Shown: positions 1 to 12,844, counted from the stretch's first letter. The stretch: 64,000 nucleotides of DNA from Tanytarsus gracilentus (GCA_038502055.1 JAXRKN010000042.1:496001-560000); one strand, 5' to 3'. The notes: generated by a model not told the origin, from the sequence alone. Made by a program: numbers and translations.

Positions 1-530
1 CACCTCCAATAACGATTAATCCGGCTGATGTTATGGATGCCAGTAAGACAGATCTCTCGAAAGGATTGAAACAAGACGACCAGAAAAATCAAGGGAGGAC
101 GATCGTAACAAACATAAATCAACCCCCGCCACCCATTCAACAGTACATTGTCAATGCAAATCCTTGGCCTCAAACACAGCAGCAGATGCCTTTGAATTCG
201 CAGATACAATTTGTTACGCAGCCTCAAGCATTTAGAAATGGAAATGAGATTGTAATACAGAATGCCCTCTCTCCAGCATCAACATCGCAAGGGCAGCAGC
301 AAGTAATTACGACATTTAATCCCCAACAATGTCCTTCGTTACACCAAATTCAGTTTACTAATCAACCGATTATCACTCAACCGCCGCCTCCCATTCAAAT
401 ACAGCAGCCTCAAGCGCAAAATTTAGATCAGACAATTATGCTTCAACAAAATCAATCCCGTTCTATTCCTCCGCCATCGTCGTCGACGACAAGTCTTAGT
501 TATCAACAGCAATTTGAGCAGAAAATCAAT
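1..530 (+). CDS. Gln/Pro-rich protein, internal exon cut by the left window edge
   Basis: The frame is open from base 3 to a GTAAGT donor at 531, and nothing marks a start, so the exon continues to the left. The 176 visible residues are almost wholly low complexity: runs of Gln, Pro, Asn and Thr, with several PPPPIQ-type motifs (residues near 40 and 118) and no recognisable folded domain. It ends in phase 0 and joins the exon at 680. Such sequence is common in insect nuclear, transcriptional and RNA-binding proteins. That is an inference from composition only, and I cannot name the family. The in-frame ATG at 33 is an internal Met, because the frame extends upstream of it. Confidence 0.8.
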
Positions 531-679
531 GTAAGTAATGCGAGACCTTTCATGATAAATTAGAGTAAATGTACACGAGGGTTTACAAAATTATAATTTC
601 TCAAAAGAAAGGAAAAATTAAGTTCAAAAATGTCCGCACATGGTCGTAGGGAAATTTTCATTATCTCTCATGATTACAG

Positions 680-768
680 ATGGGTGAGAGTCAACAGCGA
701 GCGATGAAGAGGAAAATTGATGAGACAGAGTCGGAGACAACGAGCGCATTTCCTAAAACCGGCATGGG
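680..768 (+). CDS. Gln/Pro-rich protein, second visible exon
   Basis: The exon is bounded by an AG acceptor (TGATTACAG) and a GTGAGT donor at 769, entered in phase 0 and left after two bases of a codon. It encodes a charged stretch, MGESQQRAMKRKIDETESET, then TSAFPKTGMG. The KRK cluster could serve as a nuclear localisation signal (inference). It is the only strongly charged part of the visible protein. Splicing from 530 to 680 keeps the frame open. Confidence 0.75.
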
Positions 769-1432
769 GTGAGTTCTTTTTTATGCATTTTATCGCTTGT
801 TGCTAGCCATTTAAGAAGAAAAAATAGTTTATAAGGAAAAAAGTAATTTTAAGTGATAAATTGAAAGACATCGCAGGCGACACAATTGGCTGACGATGAT
901 GGATGGACTTTGTCTCAATTTTATGTGGAGACCTTGAGCAGATAATAATTTAATTAGATTCTCTTACAGCAAAACTTTACTATGAAGTGGCATCAGATTG
1001 AAATTTTCATCCTTAATTTTTCTTCATCTTAATACTTTAAAATAATTTTTTGACACCCATTCTTCAGCTTATTTCATAGAGCGACAGATAATTAAAAGGC
1101 CATTAATTAATTCAGTCATTATCTTTTCGGAAAGTTTATTATTAGATGCGAAGACGATGATTAGAGGAAATTGATAATTAGATTTCAATTGAGTGAAAAT
1201 CTCTTAGTGAGATTTTATTTTATTTTTATAAAAGATTTGAAATTAGATCTTATAAATTTAGTGTTCATCCCTCGTTAATTTCTATTCAAGACTGAATTAT
1301 TTTCTTTAATTGGACTTTATTGATTTGAGATAAATTTATATAAGGTCATCTTGAAATAAGCTGAAATTTATTTATCGAATATTTGAAATGTTATATTTTT
1401 GCAAGCAAAAATCTTGAATTAACTTTTTATAG

Positions 1433-1623
1433 CGCGATGTCAAAAAATCGTCCACCGCCAGCGATTGTTCCACAAATGTCAAAAATGGGTGCGAGAAGTG
1501 CGCCCACCAAGAGCGGTGACTCGATGTCAATTAATAGTAGTGGCGGTAATAAATCAGCTTTTAATAAGAACAGCGGAACTGCGACTTCCACCATGACGTC
1601 AGCATCGGTGAACGTCTCGCAAG
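1433..1623 (+). CDS. Gln/Pro-rich protein, third visible exon
   Basis: The acceptor is TTTTTATAG and the donor is GTACAT at 1624. The GG left over from the previous exon plus C gives Gly and keeps the frame. The exon encodes a Ser/Asn/Gly-rich linker that begins AMSKNRPPPAIVPQMSKMG and ends ASVNVSQ. It has no domain signature. The donor is weaker than its neighbours (GTACAT), so an alternative end or intron retention is possible: the frame stays open past the donor to a stop at 1686-1688, which would give a shorter C-terminus. Confidence 0.7.
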
Positions 1624-2400
1624 GTACATTAAAAAAACTCGCAAAAAAAGTTGATTTAGGACTTAAGTGTAGATGGTTAAAGAATTGATAAGCAGGTTGG
1701 ATCTATCTGGAGATGCGAGACGAAGTTGAAAAGGCGTTGCTGGAATTTTAATTAAATCTAATTAAGTTCTCCCCTCTTCTTTTATATACAGCATACAGAG
1801 AGGGGAAAGTGATTAAGTTTAAGTTCGTTCTCATCAAAAAAATCTTACTTTTCAATAGAGCCAAGGGATGGCAAAAGTGATTGCTATATTTATTATTTTA
1901 GGCTTTAATTTGATGTTTAATTAATTACATGTTGCATCTACCCACACCGAGAGACTGTTTACACAAAATTTGCCATCACTTAGTTCATAATAAATGTAAT
2001 AATTAACCTTTATAGATACTTAAATATACTCACATGGAAGAAATAAGGGATAAGAAGCCCCTCTTCAAGTAGCAATTAGTGAAGTCTTCAAAGAAGTGCC
2101 TTTCATTAAGCGAAAAGCAAATTAATTGAGTCTATTTTCTCTCCCCGAAAAATTCTCTTGCTGTGTTTTTGGCTGTAGAATTAAGTGGCATTAAAATTTT
2201 TCTTTTTTTTTTCAACGTTCTTAATAAATAGAAAAAATTTCAGGCAAACATTCGCACGTAGGAACTGGATGGAATTCCCGAGAAAATTATTTTTAATGAA
2301 TTTTATGAAACATGATGAAAATATTTTAAAGTGATAATTTTAATTTTAAGTCTACAAGAGAAAACAAATTTTTAAGAAGAATTTTTGTCATTCCTCACAG

Positions 2401-2786
2401 CTGAAACGTCAAAGCCACCGCCGATGTCTTCATCAAAACAAGAAAATGAATTTATTGAATTCCAGAATTTTGATCTCGCAAATCAACAATTCATGGTACG
2501 TCCTGGCAATCAATTTTATCGATTTAATGGACCACAAAATTTCATTCGACAGCAGCAGCCACCAAATATGCAGCAACAATTCGGGAATGTTCGTCCTCAA
2601 ATGATGATGTTTCAACCTCCGCCGACGTCTACAATGCAGCAAGATATTAATGCAGCTAATTTTCAAAACATGAATCAAATGAGTCGCTTCAATGCACCGC
2701 GTGGTGGCATGATGATGCCGGGAAATGGCAACAACGATATGCTCAACTTCCAACAGCAACAGCCAAGATTTCGACAGCAGTGGTAA
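2401..2786 (+). CDS. Gln/Pro-rich protein, last exon with stop
   Basis: It begins after the acceptor TTCCTCACAG. A G carried over from the third exon makes Ala (GCT), then ETSKPPPMSSS. The 128 residues are rich in Gln, Asn, Met, Phe and Pro, with repeated short FQ/FN/MMM segments. The final residues QQQQPRFRQQW include a single Arg pair and a terminal Trp, and the stop is TAA at 2784-2786. The four exons give about 397 visible residues in one frame. Aromatic and Met residues spaced in Q/N-rich sequence are typical of prion-like, phase-separating tails (inference). No homolog is recognised. Confidence 0.8.
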
Positions 2787-3029
2787 AAGGAAGAACATTT
2801 ATTGTCATCATCATCGTCGTCGTCGTGAAGGCGAGTGAAATATAAATTAATGTGAATGTAAAAAAGCGCTCGTCGGTAACTGCGGTAACAACGTCGAGGA
2901 GAGATAATTAATGTCTCATATTTTCCATGTTGTCGCTGCTCTGCTTTCGCACCTCCACCACTTCTTCTCTCCACCTCCTTTGACGATGATAAAAAATATT
3001 TTTATTTCCCTGAAATAAAAAAAGAAGAT
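2787..3029 (+). other. Probable 3' UTR of the Gln/Pro-rich gene
   Basis: It follows the stop codon directly, holds a short CATCATCATCGTCGTCGTCG triplet tract (about 2805-2826), and has an AATAAA polyadenylation hexamer at 3014-3019. The cleavage site itself is not determinable from sequence. Confidence 0.5.
3014..3019 (+). terminator. AATAAA poly(A) signal candidate
   Basis: This is a canonical AATAAA, 228 bases after the stop codon of the plus-strand gene. The hexamer is frequent by chance in such AT-rich DNA, so position is the main support. Confidence 0.4.
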
Positions 3030-5495
3030 TTTTATGGGCATTAATAGAAGAGATTTTGATTGTGTTTGGGGTGAAATTTCAGACGATAAATCACATTTTT
3101 GTCACGGTCTTTTAAAATTCAAATTAAAAAATATTTTTTGTTTCATTCTCCATCATGTTCTTGTAAGAAAAAATTTATTTCATTTTCCATTTATTTTTTC
3201 AACAATTTATAATTAACGTCCGACCATCTGCGCCCCCTTTTCACATCTAGAACACCAGCAAGGAGGAAAAGGAAATTTGCAATGATTAATTTGGGACTAA
3301 AGTTTTAATTCGAAGCCCACGCCGTGACCATTTGAGAATGAGAGATGAACTTGGACTTCCGAGTGGATTTTGTGTCATTTCGAGGGGAGATTTATTCAAA
3401 ATGTAGACCCTTGTGATCGCAATCACCTTCAGTCCACGAATGAAAAATAAGGACCGTAAATAAATTCGAAATTTCTTAGATTTCGCTGCTGTGCATTCGT
3501 TAAGTTACGAGTTATTAATTGCTTCATTAATTATTATGAAAAATTTACAAAATTCTCGCTAGATGAGGTAAGGATCAGTTAACGGTAATGCGACGTGATG
3601 GCTGTAGGTGGTTTGAGTAAAATTCTTCGCTTAGGTTCTTATGAGAAATTCGACATTTGACTTATTTCGATGGAAGAAAATGCAATTTACGATCATAATG
3701 GTGCGTGGGTAAATTTTAACATAAGAAATGTGGTTCAGATGTCATCGAGTTACGTAGATGGCAAAACATGACATTTGTTATTGATAAACAATAATTTAAA
3801 GTTGCAAAATACGATTAAATTTAATAAAAAGAGATTGAAAAAAAATTAAAAAATTTTTACTGTTAAATTTATTTCATTTCTTTAAATAGTTCAAATATGT
3901 AGCTTAAAGTCACAAAATTTTTTTTAAGCTTCATTCCTAAAATTTCAAGAAATAAACAACATCTTAAATTTAAATTTTCACTTGTTAAATTGCGATGCGA
4001 TGTAAAATTCTAACCTTGAATTATTTCTCGAAGCCTTATACAAATTTTCAGAAATGAGAAAACGGTTTTAATTAGCTCGGCAAACATGAAAGTAATGTTT
4101 TTTTCTTCTCAATTAATTCAGGCCACCATTTTTCACAGAAAGTCAATTAAAACCATCATCGTCAAATCAAGTGACCGAAAACTGTTTTCCAGAACAAAAC
4201 CAAACCGCGATTGAAAATCAAAAAAATAATCAGAACAAAAGTTATTTCAATTAAATTGAAAACAAAGCTTGATTTCGAATGAAAAAGTTGTGTCCATTTT
4301 TTTTTCTCTCGCATAAAGCACAGCGTGCATTCTGTTGACGAAATAAATTCAATAGCTTGTTACCAGATAATTGAGGGCAGAATTTCCTCGCTCTTTTTTA
4401 ACGTCTACAATTACTCATTTCAATGACGAAAAAAAGAGGCAACAAGGAGAATAAAAGAGGATCTAAATGACATCGCAAAGCTGCTTTTTATGAGTGAAGA
4501 GGGTTGAACACTCGTGACTTATTGGAAGTATTTTAAAAGCTTTTTGATTCTTTAAAGTTTACTGATTTGAAAAAGCTTTTTTAAAAGCTCTCAAAAATTT
4601 GATTTCTTCTAAAGATATTTTTTATTTTTAATTTTGATCTAAAGAACTTTTTTTGAAAATCTTTCAAAAAATTCTTTTTTTATAAAAATCTCAAAAATTT
4701 GATTTTTTGAAAAAGTTTTCACATTTTAATAAAAAATTCCATTCTTTTTACAATTTTTTCACAAACAACAATTCGAGGAGATAAAAAATCTCCATTTCAA
4801 ATTTAATTATTGCATGCTATTGCAGACGCGCTCCCGCTTCCATATGCAAATATTTTTGTAGTGAAACAGTTTGTATCTCAAAATTCTCCTGCTCCTACAA
4901 TCTTCTGTACAATGACTCGACTCGCGTTCATCTCGCTCTAAATAATTCAACTGATGCTCTCTCATTAAAAATGAAAAATATTTTTTTTTTGCTTCTTTTG
5001 TTCGTGAAACATGAAGATACTATAAAGGGAATGAAAGGACGGAAAGGAGGAGCGGGTTTAAGACATTGTATTTTTTTAAGAGTAATTAAAAGTTTCGCTA
5101 AAAAAAGAGTTAAAATAATGAGAGAGAAAGTTGTAAGAGCGAAAGCTTTGATGAAGCTTTTAAAGTTTAAATCACAAATTTAATTTTCAAAAATTAATTA
5201 CTTTGAAAATTATTTTTTACCGTCAATAAATTTCACGAGCAATTATAAAATTTAATTCAACTCAGACGTTTAATTTCAAACTCCTTCGAGCTTAGCTCAG
5301 GGATGTTCATGATTGAATACACAGCATTTAAATTAATGCACAAATTTTCTCTTGCTACGCGATCTTTCTTGAACATTTTATGATGAAATTTATTTTTAAT
5401 TCCGTGACGTAAATGATAAATAATTAAAATCAGTAAAGAATGTGAAATTTGAATATTGCGTGCATGCATGGAAAAAAATTACCTCTCTTGTTAAT

Positions 5496-5601
5496 CAAGG
5501 GATAGAAACTAGAAATTTAAAAAATTTAAAAATAATTTTACAATTTTTTCTAAATTAATTTTTATTTTTTTGAAAACTTAATTTTAAGTTCCAATCCCCT
5601 G
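5496..5601. repeat. Short hairpin repeat, tip family A
   Basis: The left tip CAAGGGATAGAAACTAGAAA faces the right tip TTAAGTTCCAATCCCCTG, whose reverse complement is CAGGGGATTGGAACTTAA. The core between them is almost pure A/T. It has the same architecture as the other family A copies listed. Confidence 0.5.
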
Positions 5602-5932
5602 CATTCCATTTGCTTGGATGTGAGTAAGAATTTTTCACAGTATGTAATTAATCAACGACGCATGTAAAGAGCAAAATTTAATTTCTCTGTTTTTTCGCCT
5701 AAACAAATTTTTATTTTGAATTTATTTAAAGAAACGAAGCATAAAAAATGTAAAGCCAAAAATATTTCAAGGTTAATGCGAAAGACTGTAATTAAATTAG
5801 AAATCAAGAATTTTTTTACAAACGTTGAAGGATAAGAAATGAATATCTCATTTTGGATGTTTCTCTGACATTTAAAGTTGTGTTTAGACATGCACGATTT
5901 TGGTGCAAGAGAAATAAAAATGAGTTTTTGCC

Positions 5933-5992
5933 TAGGGATGAAATTTAAAATTTTAAATGTTTTAAAATTTTTTAAAAAACTTTTCATCCCCT
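5933..5992. repeat. Short hairpin repeat, tip family A (small copy)
   Basis: AGGGATGAAATTTAAAATTT faces AAACTTTTCATCCCCT in inverted orientation. The whole unit is about 60 bases with an A/T core. Confidence 0.45.
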
Positions 5993-8900
5993 AAACTTCA
6001 CAGCAAAATTCTAGTTTTATTTTCATTTAGTTGCACTCAACCCCGTCAAATTGCACATGAGAAACTATAAATGGAAATTTAGTTGTTAAAATTTTTATTT
6101 TTTAGCTGCTTTACATCCTCGTTGTAGGATTTGATATAAAATAGTAGCATGCACAACACAATAGCTCATCGCATGGGTGAACAATTCTCTATTTATTGAG
6201 CTAAACTTTTTTTCTCTCAATGTCGTTTCATTTTACTATCTCGGAGTCGTTTCGAATTATTTTCGGATGAAAGGATTGAAAAAGTGTGCAACTTTTAGTC
6301 TGCTAACTATCACTTTAAAAAAGTACGAGAGAATAAAAAGTTTTATTTCGAACTTTTATGGGTGGATTGAGGTGAAAATTGAATACTCGGACAAAGTTTT
6401 TGAGCGACAAATCTGAGTATTGAGAATTAAATGGTTTTGCATCCCTCAAAGGTAAAGTTGAAAATTTTGCATGTGTTTCCGTGTGAACTGTTTTAATTTC
6501 AAATTTTGTTTTCATTGCATAAGTTTTAGGGGTAGAAAATATTTTTGTGGTTTGCTATAATTTAATTTTTCTTGCATAACTGTGAGGCGAAATTCTGAGA
6601 AAATTTGCTTGTTAATTTCTGAATTTTCATTTCAAGTACTTTTAATTGAATTTCATGAAAACCAACTTTTTGAGTGACATTACCACAACAAACTTTAATT
6701 CCATTAAATTGGAAAGCATTTTTATGTTTGTTTAAAAACATTTTCATCTCTTCTCTTCCCAAAATAAAATCAATTCGAATTGAAAACAGCTGAAAGTGTT
6801 GCGAAAAATTCTTAAAGACATCACGTAACGCTTTGGTGCACTTTCTCCCTCTTTTTCGGGTTTGTTGAAAACCATTTAGGATTCATAAAAAAATATTGTG
6901 TTGAAAATTTTGATAAGTGCAAAAAGATTTTTCTAACATTTGAATGCTGAGATATTTTTGGCTTCTGTGTGGATTTTTAAAATGGTTTGAGAAGATTTTT
7001 AAATGTTTGCATAAGTTTGAGGGAAAATAAAATTTTTATAGCTCAAATTTGATTAAAATAAAACATTTTGCATAATTTTAAGGCAAAATTTTTTTTTCCT
7101 TGAAGCTTTTAATTTTTTCACTAAATTTTCTAATTTCACTTGTAATTTTAATTGCTATCTAGGTCAAAACCATCACCTCCGAGCACTTTTACCTTTTCAT
7201 CACCTCAAAATACTCAAAAAAAAATCCAATCACTAATTTTGTGAGTTTCTTCACCTCTTGGGTTTGATTCAAATCTGGATGCATTAATAATGAACTCTGC
7301 ATGCTTCCTCTGTTGTCTCTACGGTAAAAAAATGCGTTTATCATGTGAGAACATGCTGGTGTTTGCTTATTCATCAGAGATACGGCCCAATGTGTATTTA
7401 TTGCCGAAACACTTTGCATCCTCGATGTATGTGAATATTTTTTATTCCGATAAAGGTAAAGAAGAGCGTATGCTTAGATATATGAGTCGAAAATGTTTGC
7501 GGTTTTCTCGGAATTTTTTTGATGGGTTTAATGTGAAGCAGTTTTTATCTGCATGCAAAAAAATTTGCTTGCCAAATGTTCAAATATTTTTTTTAATGAT
7601 TTTTTAGTGGAAATTGAAAACTAAAAATTTACAGAAATGCACTGCAATTTTTAACCTTTAATTAATCCAACAAAAGTTTCCATTTTACTCTTTTCCAGAC
7701 GTTCCTTATAAATAAATGAAAACATCTCGGTTTGAAATTTCAATGCTTTGAAACAAACTTTTTCCACTATTCTAATTTGATGTCAAAGCAAATCACTCAT
7801 TCATTCAGACATGGCACAAAAGAGAAAATGAAATTCCCCCGAGCGATTTTAATTTGCTTGCAAAAGCAGAATGAAAAAACTTTGACGGTAAAAGCGATAC
7901 ACATCGAAAATAAACCACGGAAGAGTATGAAAAGTTTCTTGGCTCATGTGTTTAATTACTGGCAGTTGAGGTTAAAATTAAATTTTCAAGGTTTGAGAGG
8001 AAAATGAAAAATATTAAAATTTTGATTAGGTTGCAAAAAAAATATGAAGAAATCTCATTGAATTTCTCTTTTAATTATATCACAAGCACGCGAGCTTTCA
8101 ATAAATTTTTCTTCGCAAACTTTTCTCCTTTCAATTCACCTCCGCATCATGTAATATAAAATGATTAATTGAAGTTTTATCGATTTTTGCACCTTTCATG
8201 AGTATCAGTCGCGTCTTCAGAGTGACAAGCTCTCAAACACTTTTCATATCCACATCTTTACATTTATACATTGAATGTGTCAATACATGGAGTGCACTTA
8301 GATGTCATAAGAATTCATTTTGTTAAAAGCTTTCGATTCGAGTGCGAATCTAAGCGCTTCAAAGAGATGCAGGTAGAGAGAATGAAAATATTGCAAAATG
8401 CAATGAATTCTTTTGAAAATTTATAGCTTTTGAGTTTTTGAGATTGGAGAATATTTTTTTAACTTTAAAATAGAATTTCCCAAAAAAAATTCCTATAAAA
8501 ATTTGCTATAATTTTGCTAAAATTTTTTTACTTAAATTTAATATTTTAAAAGTCAAAAAAATTAATTTTTAAATTTCCTCGATTTTCTTTTTATTCCTAA
8601 AACCATTTTGGCAAAACGAGGTCAATTAAAATAATTAACAGCAATAATCGATCGATTTGCTGAATAAAATTAATTTTGATGGTGTCATAAATTTTGGTTT
8701 CATGTGCCATAATTATCCGCCTAATTTCCAAAATTTATAGTCACCATATTACACACGCACAATGAACAATCTAAGCACAATATTAAATTACAGTTGATGT
8801 CATCAGCATTTCACCGTAAATTGATATTTTTTTAATTAAAAACTTTTTCTTCTCCTGCCAAATGAATTAACAGTCATTGTTGTGACTTGTGATGTATTTT

Positions 8901-10282
8901 TTGGAAATTCTATCTCGGTCTAAGACACATATTCGACGTGATGATATGAAAGTTTTCTTCTAACTGTTCCACCTTTGAAAACCCAGGAAGAAAATTGCCT
9001 AATTTGAAGGCGAAAAGTTTTAATTTATTTTTCTCCTTTAGTTTAAGCAACTTTAAAAAACATTTAATTGAATAAATTGCTTTAAAATTAGAAAAATTAA
9101 ATTTGTCCTAAAAGTTACGCAACAAATTAACTTTCAACTTTTAAAGACTAATTTTTCAGCCACTCGCTGGGTTTTGTTTCGTTCGCTAATCCTACATGAA
9201 AATTAAATAAGACACATGAGAAGCTGCTTCGACGATAATTTAATCCCCGCATCCATATTTTCGCACATCCTTCACCGTCATCTCACTTTATTGCCTTAAC
9301 ATATCACGAAGTTGCTCGGAGTTGTAATTCATAGGAAAAACTTTGTCATTCGCTCATTTAGTGGTTGAAGGAAATTAAATTATTAATAAACTGTCTGCAT
9401 GAAAACTAGGGAATGATATGTTGTGAAGTTTGGGTTGATATTAATTCCTCAGAGATGAAATCAAGTCAAATTAATTTAATTAGGGAAGAATAATTTAAGT
9501 GGTTAATTTTAGCTTTTTTGAACTAGTAAATTAGTGATTGACAATTCGATTGATAGATGTAATGAGAAACTTTCTTGATATTTTTAGCTCTAACTGTTAG
9601 ACACAATTTTCAGAAAATAAAAATATTTGTTTACATTTCAGTCATAAAAATTGCATAGCTTAAAGGCTCAATTTTAGTAGTTTAATTTTTACATTTCCAA
9701 AAATTTCTAATTATATAAAACGAGACATCTAAAATTTGTTTTTTGAAAGCCATAAAATTTAATTTTTATCGCTCTAAAATTTTCCACCTGCCGACTTGAT
9801 CATGAAAATATTTTAATTACTCTTCAAAATTAAACTCTCAAAATATTTTCATCTCTGCACATAAATCTGTCATTGGCAATAAACACGTACACAGTGTCGT
9901 TGTTTATGCGAATGTTAATGACGCTCACGGCTTTTGGTATGAATGAAGAGTTAAATAATTAACATCTGCACAATTTTACTTTTTTATTGTGTCATAATCG
10001 TTAAAGTCGCTTCCTTTCTTTTTCAGTGTCATCAGCGAGCAAGTGTAAAAGTTTTTCGCAACCTATGGTTAGGATGAAGATCACGAAAGTGAGTCTGAGT
10101 GTGGGCGGAAAATTTTCAGCTTGAAACTTTCGAAATTCGTGAAGAACTAAATTTTCATCGCCAGATATAATGACTGTACATAATGTCGAGTATTAAAACG
10201 TGGAGAAGCTTAAGAGAAAAAATACAGTGAGTTCTCTCAGTTTTAAAAAATTCTAAAATTTTAAATCAATTAAAATTAATAA

Positions 10283-11866
10283 CCCTGGTAGAACATGAGT
10301 TCAAATTTGGGTGTTATTTGAGTTCGAATTGAATTCAAATGTTGAGTTCAAATCCAGTTCAGTTCAAATCGCGTGGTAAGCTTTTGTATGAAAACGGTTG
10401 AACTCGCCCATATACGTTTGAACTAAATTTGAACTCGATTTTCGATTTGAATTAATTCGAATGAAATTTGAACTAAATTGAATTCAATTGAACTGAAATT
10501 TGAACTCAAATTGCCCTCAAATTTTAAACTAAAAAAAATTTAGTTAACTTTGAATTAATTTGATTCACTTTTGAACTGTTCCCTTTCAAGTGTTCTTTGT
10601 TAATTTAATAACTTTTTTTTGCTCGATTTTCTTTTTTGCTGTGTGAAGAGAAATTAATTTTTATTAGTTTTGTACTTAAAAATTTTTCTTCTTTTTTGCT
10701 GCGCCGCTCGAACTCGACTCAGGACTCCTGTTTGCTAAGCGCGCGTAACCACGAGACCACCGAGGAAACTTTATGTTAAAATAATTTTAGCTAAAAGCTA
10801 TATTTAAACATTCTTTTTTTTATATCAATTTGCCAACTATTTCAAATATTTTTTGTCTTTGATTTAAATTTTAATAAAAAAAATTTTCTTTATTTATTTT
10901 TTTAAAAAAAAAATATTTTTTCTATTTTTTTTGAGTTTATTTGGTCATTAAAATTTTTAAAATTGAAGAAACTAAATATATCACATTTCATTTTAATTAA
11001 AAGTGCGATTTAATATAGCGATGTCTTTGCTTGTTTGGTGAATATAATCGGGATCATAGTGTCGTAAAAAAAATATATATGTTATTGTAATTATGTAATA
11101 ATTACTATGGATCAGATAAATATTCAATATTTATTTTAATTAAAAAAGAAAAATCTTATTTAGGGTTATAATTAAATGGGTTAGTTTTGAAATAAATTGA
11201 AATAAAGTTTTATTAAAACAAAAATTTCGTCTGTCTTAATTAAAGGCTAAGTTTTTAAATAAAGTTATATTAAAAACCAAAATTTCGTTTAGTCTTTAAT
11301 TAAATCGAGTCAGTTTTTAAATAAAGTTCATATTAAACCAAAATTTTGTCTAAGTCTTTGTTAAATCGAGTTCAATTTTGAAATAAAGTTTTATTAAAAA
11401 TCAAAACTAAGTTTTATTAATGATTAGTTTTGAAATAATTTGTTCAGTTTATTTCAAAATACCCCAATTTTGTTCAAGTTTTGAATTCAAATTGACTTCA
11501 AGTTTTGAATTAAATTTGAAATAAAATTTAATTCAAAATACTCCAATTTTAGTTCAAAACTTGAATTCAAATTGAGTTCAAGACTTGAATTAAATTCGAG
11601 TTCAAGTTTTGAACTAAAACTTTAAATTTAGTTCAAGTCTTGAATTCAAATTCTTGTTCAAATCTTGAACTCAGCCTTAGAGTTCAACATGGAAATTTAG
11701 TTCAACAATTGAGTTCAAATTGAATTCAACTCGAACTCAAATGTTGAACTAAATTGGCTGAGTTCAACATTTGAGTTCGAATTGAATTCAATTCGAACTA
11801 ATTTAGTTCATTTGAACTAAATAGTTCAATGTTTGAGCTCAATTTGAAATCATTGTTCTACGAGGG
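10283..11866. mobile_element. Terminal-inverted-repeat element with dense TTGAACTC/GAGTTCAA subterminal arrays
   Basis: The left end CCCTGGTAGAACATGAGTTC matches the reverse complement of the right end, CCCTCGTAGAACAATGATTTC, apart from a few differences, which defines terminal inverted repeats of about 25 bases. Next to both ends are many direct and inverted copies of a GAGTTCAAATT / AATTTGAACTC word: about 10300-10560 on the left and 11440-11850 on the right. The middle is AT-rich and contains a tRNA-like remnant (10699-10770). There is no transposase frame, so it is non-autonomous. I could not identify a convincing target-site duplication (left flank ...AATTAATAA, right flank AAAATTTAA...), so I assign no superfamily. 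Confidence 0.65.
10699..10770 (-). pseudogene. tRNA-derived remnant (A-box- and B-box-like)
   Basis: Read on the minus strand, the segment runs CCTCGGTGGTCTCGTGGTTA (A-box-like D-arm region), then CGCGCGCTTAGC, and ends with GAGTTCGAGCG in the B-box/T-arm position. The spacing of about 30-35 bases between boxes fits a tRNA gene. The two ends do not pair into an acceptor stem, so this is not a working tRNA gene. It may be the head of a SINE or a captured tRNA fragment, and its location inside the 10283-11866 element makes capture or nesting likely. Confidence 0.45.
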
Positions 11867-12844
11867 AAAATTTAAAATTTAATGAACTTTAAAAATTTAA
11901 ATTAATTTCATCGAGAAATCACGGTCCAACTAAAACAATGACTAAGTTTTTGCCGTGCTCAGATGAGACAATTAGACCACAGAAAACAAAGCATCCGCAA
12001 AACTTGAGAAAACACACAGCGAAAAATAGTTTTGGGAAGTTGTCAGTGTTGCTCCAAAAGACTTCTTAATTCGCTTAATTGAACAAACTATCGATTTTCT
12101 CCACATCTCCTCTCTTTTCAACAAATAACAAAAAACTTGTTCTTATGAGTCATAACAATATTTTAGTTTGTATCTCTCTTTTATCATCACACATTTAATG
12201 TCCGCTGCATGCTCACGATTGTTGAGGTAGTCGACAGCATTTCATTCGAATCATCATAAAATTTAATTAATCACATCATGAGTATGTTGGTGGAAGTTTA
12301 CTAATGTCCATAGAGTTCGGAGGAGATTATGGAGAAAAACCGTGAAACCTAGTCGAGTTGGACATTTAAAAAATTTTAATATTTTTAACAGTTAATATTT
12401 AACGTATTTTCAAAATTTAAAATTTAAAAGTTTAAAAAATTTATGAGTTTATTCTCCACTGTATTTTTATCAACCATCAAACGTAAACTCATCATTAATA
12501 AACGCTGAAGTTGCTTCATCAGTGATCCACAAAATTTTCTCTCGATTGTTATTAAGATTTTCATGACTGCGATAAAATTATTAATTTGATGTTAATTCAA
12601 CATGAAAAATGCTTTCGATAAAGCATTAATAGCTTTCTTTTCAGATCATGACACGGACACGGTATGCAGAGTAGTCGTTGCACAGCTGGATGCCAATTTA
12701 TTAAAGTGAGTCGAGGGGTAAAGATTGGAGTTTGTTACGTAATTTGTCTGTGTGATGCTGCTGATGTTCTTGTTGCTTTATTTTGACAACTGATCATGAA
12801 CTAACTAAATGTATGTTATTGACTTAAATATCTCATCATTTACT

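Larger units (their letters stand above)
531..2400 (+). other. Introns of the Gln/Pro-rich gene (531-679, 769-1432, 1624-2400)
   Basis: Three GT-AG introns of 149, 664 and 777 bases. They are AT-rich, with no mobile element seen. A small inverted pair (TTCTCCCCTCT near 1768 and AGAGAGGGGAA near 1796) lies in the third. Confidence 0.65.
3030..10282. other. Intergenic AT-rich DNA, no gene seen
   Basis: Open frames here are short, AT-driven and lack splice-consistent neighbours or domain signatures. The stretch includes two short hairpin repeats (5496-5601 and 5933-5992), a single tip-like sequence near 4500 (GGGTTGAACACTCG), and an AAAGCTTTT-rich patch at about 4530-4720. I see nothing else. 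Confidence 0.5.

Noticed and set aside
2433..2974. Minus-strand open frames opposite the last exon of the plus-strand gene
   Set aside because: They are antisense shadows of the Gln-rich coding sequence and the triplet tract (giving Asp runs), with no independent signature.
10699..10770. A functional tRNA gene
   Set aside because: The ends do not form an acceptor stem and the anticodon arm is not well formed.
10300..11850. CRISPR-like array because of the many repeated words
   Set aside because: Repeats are irregular in spacing and orientation, degenerate, and lie in an animal genome; they are subterminal transposon repeats.
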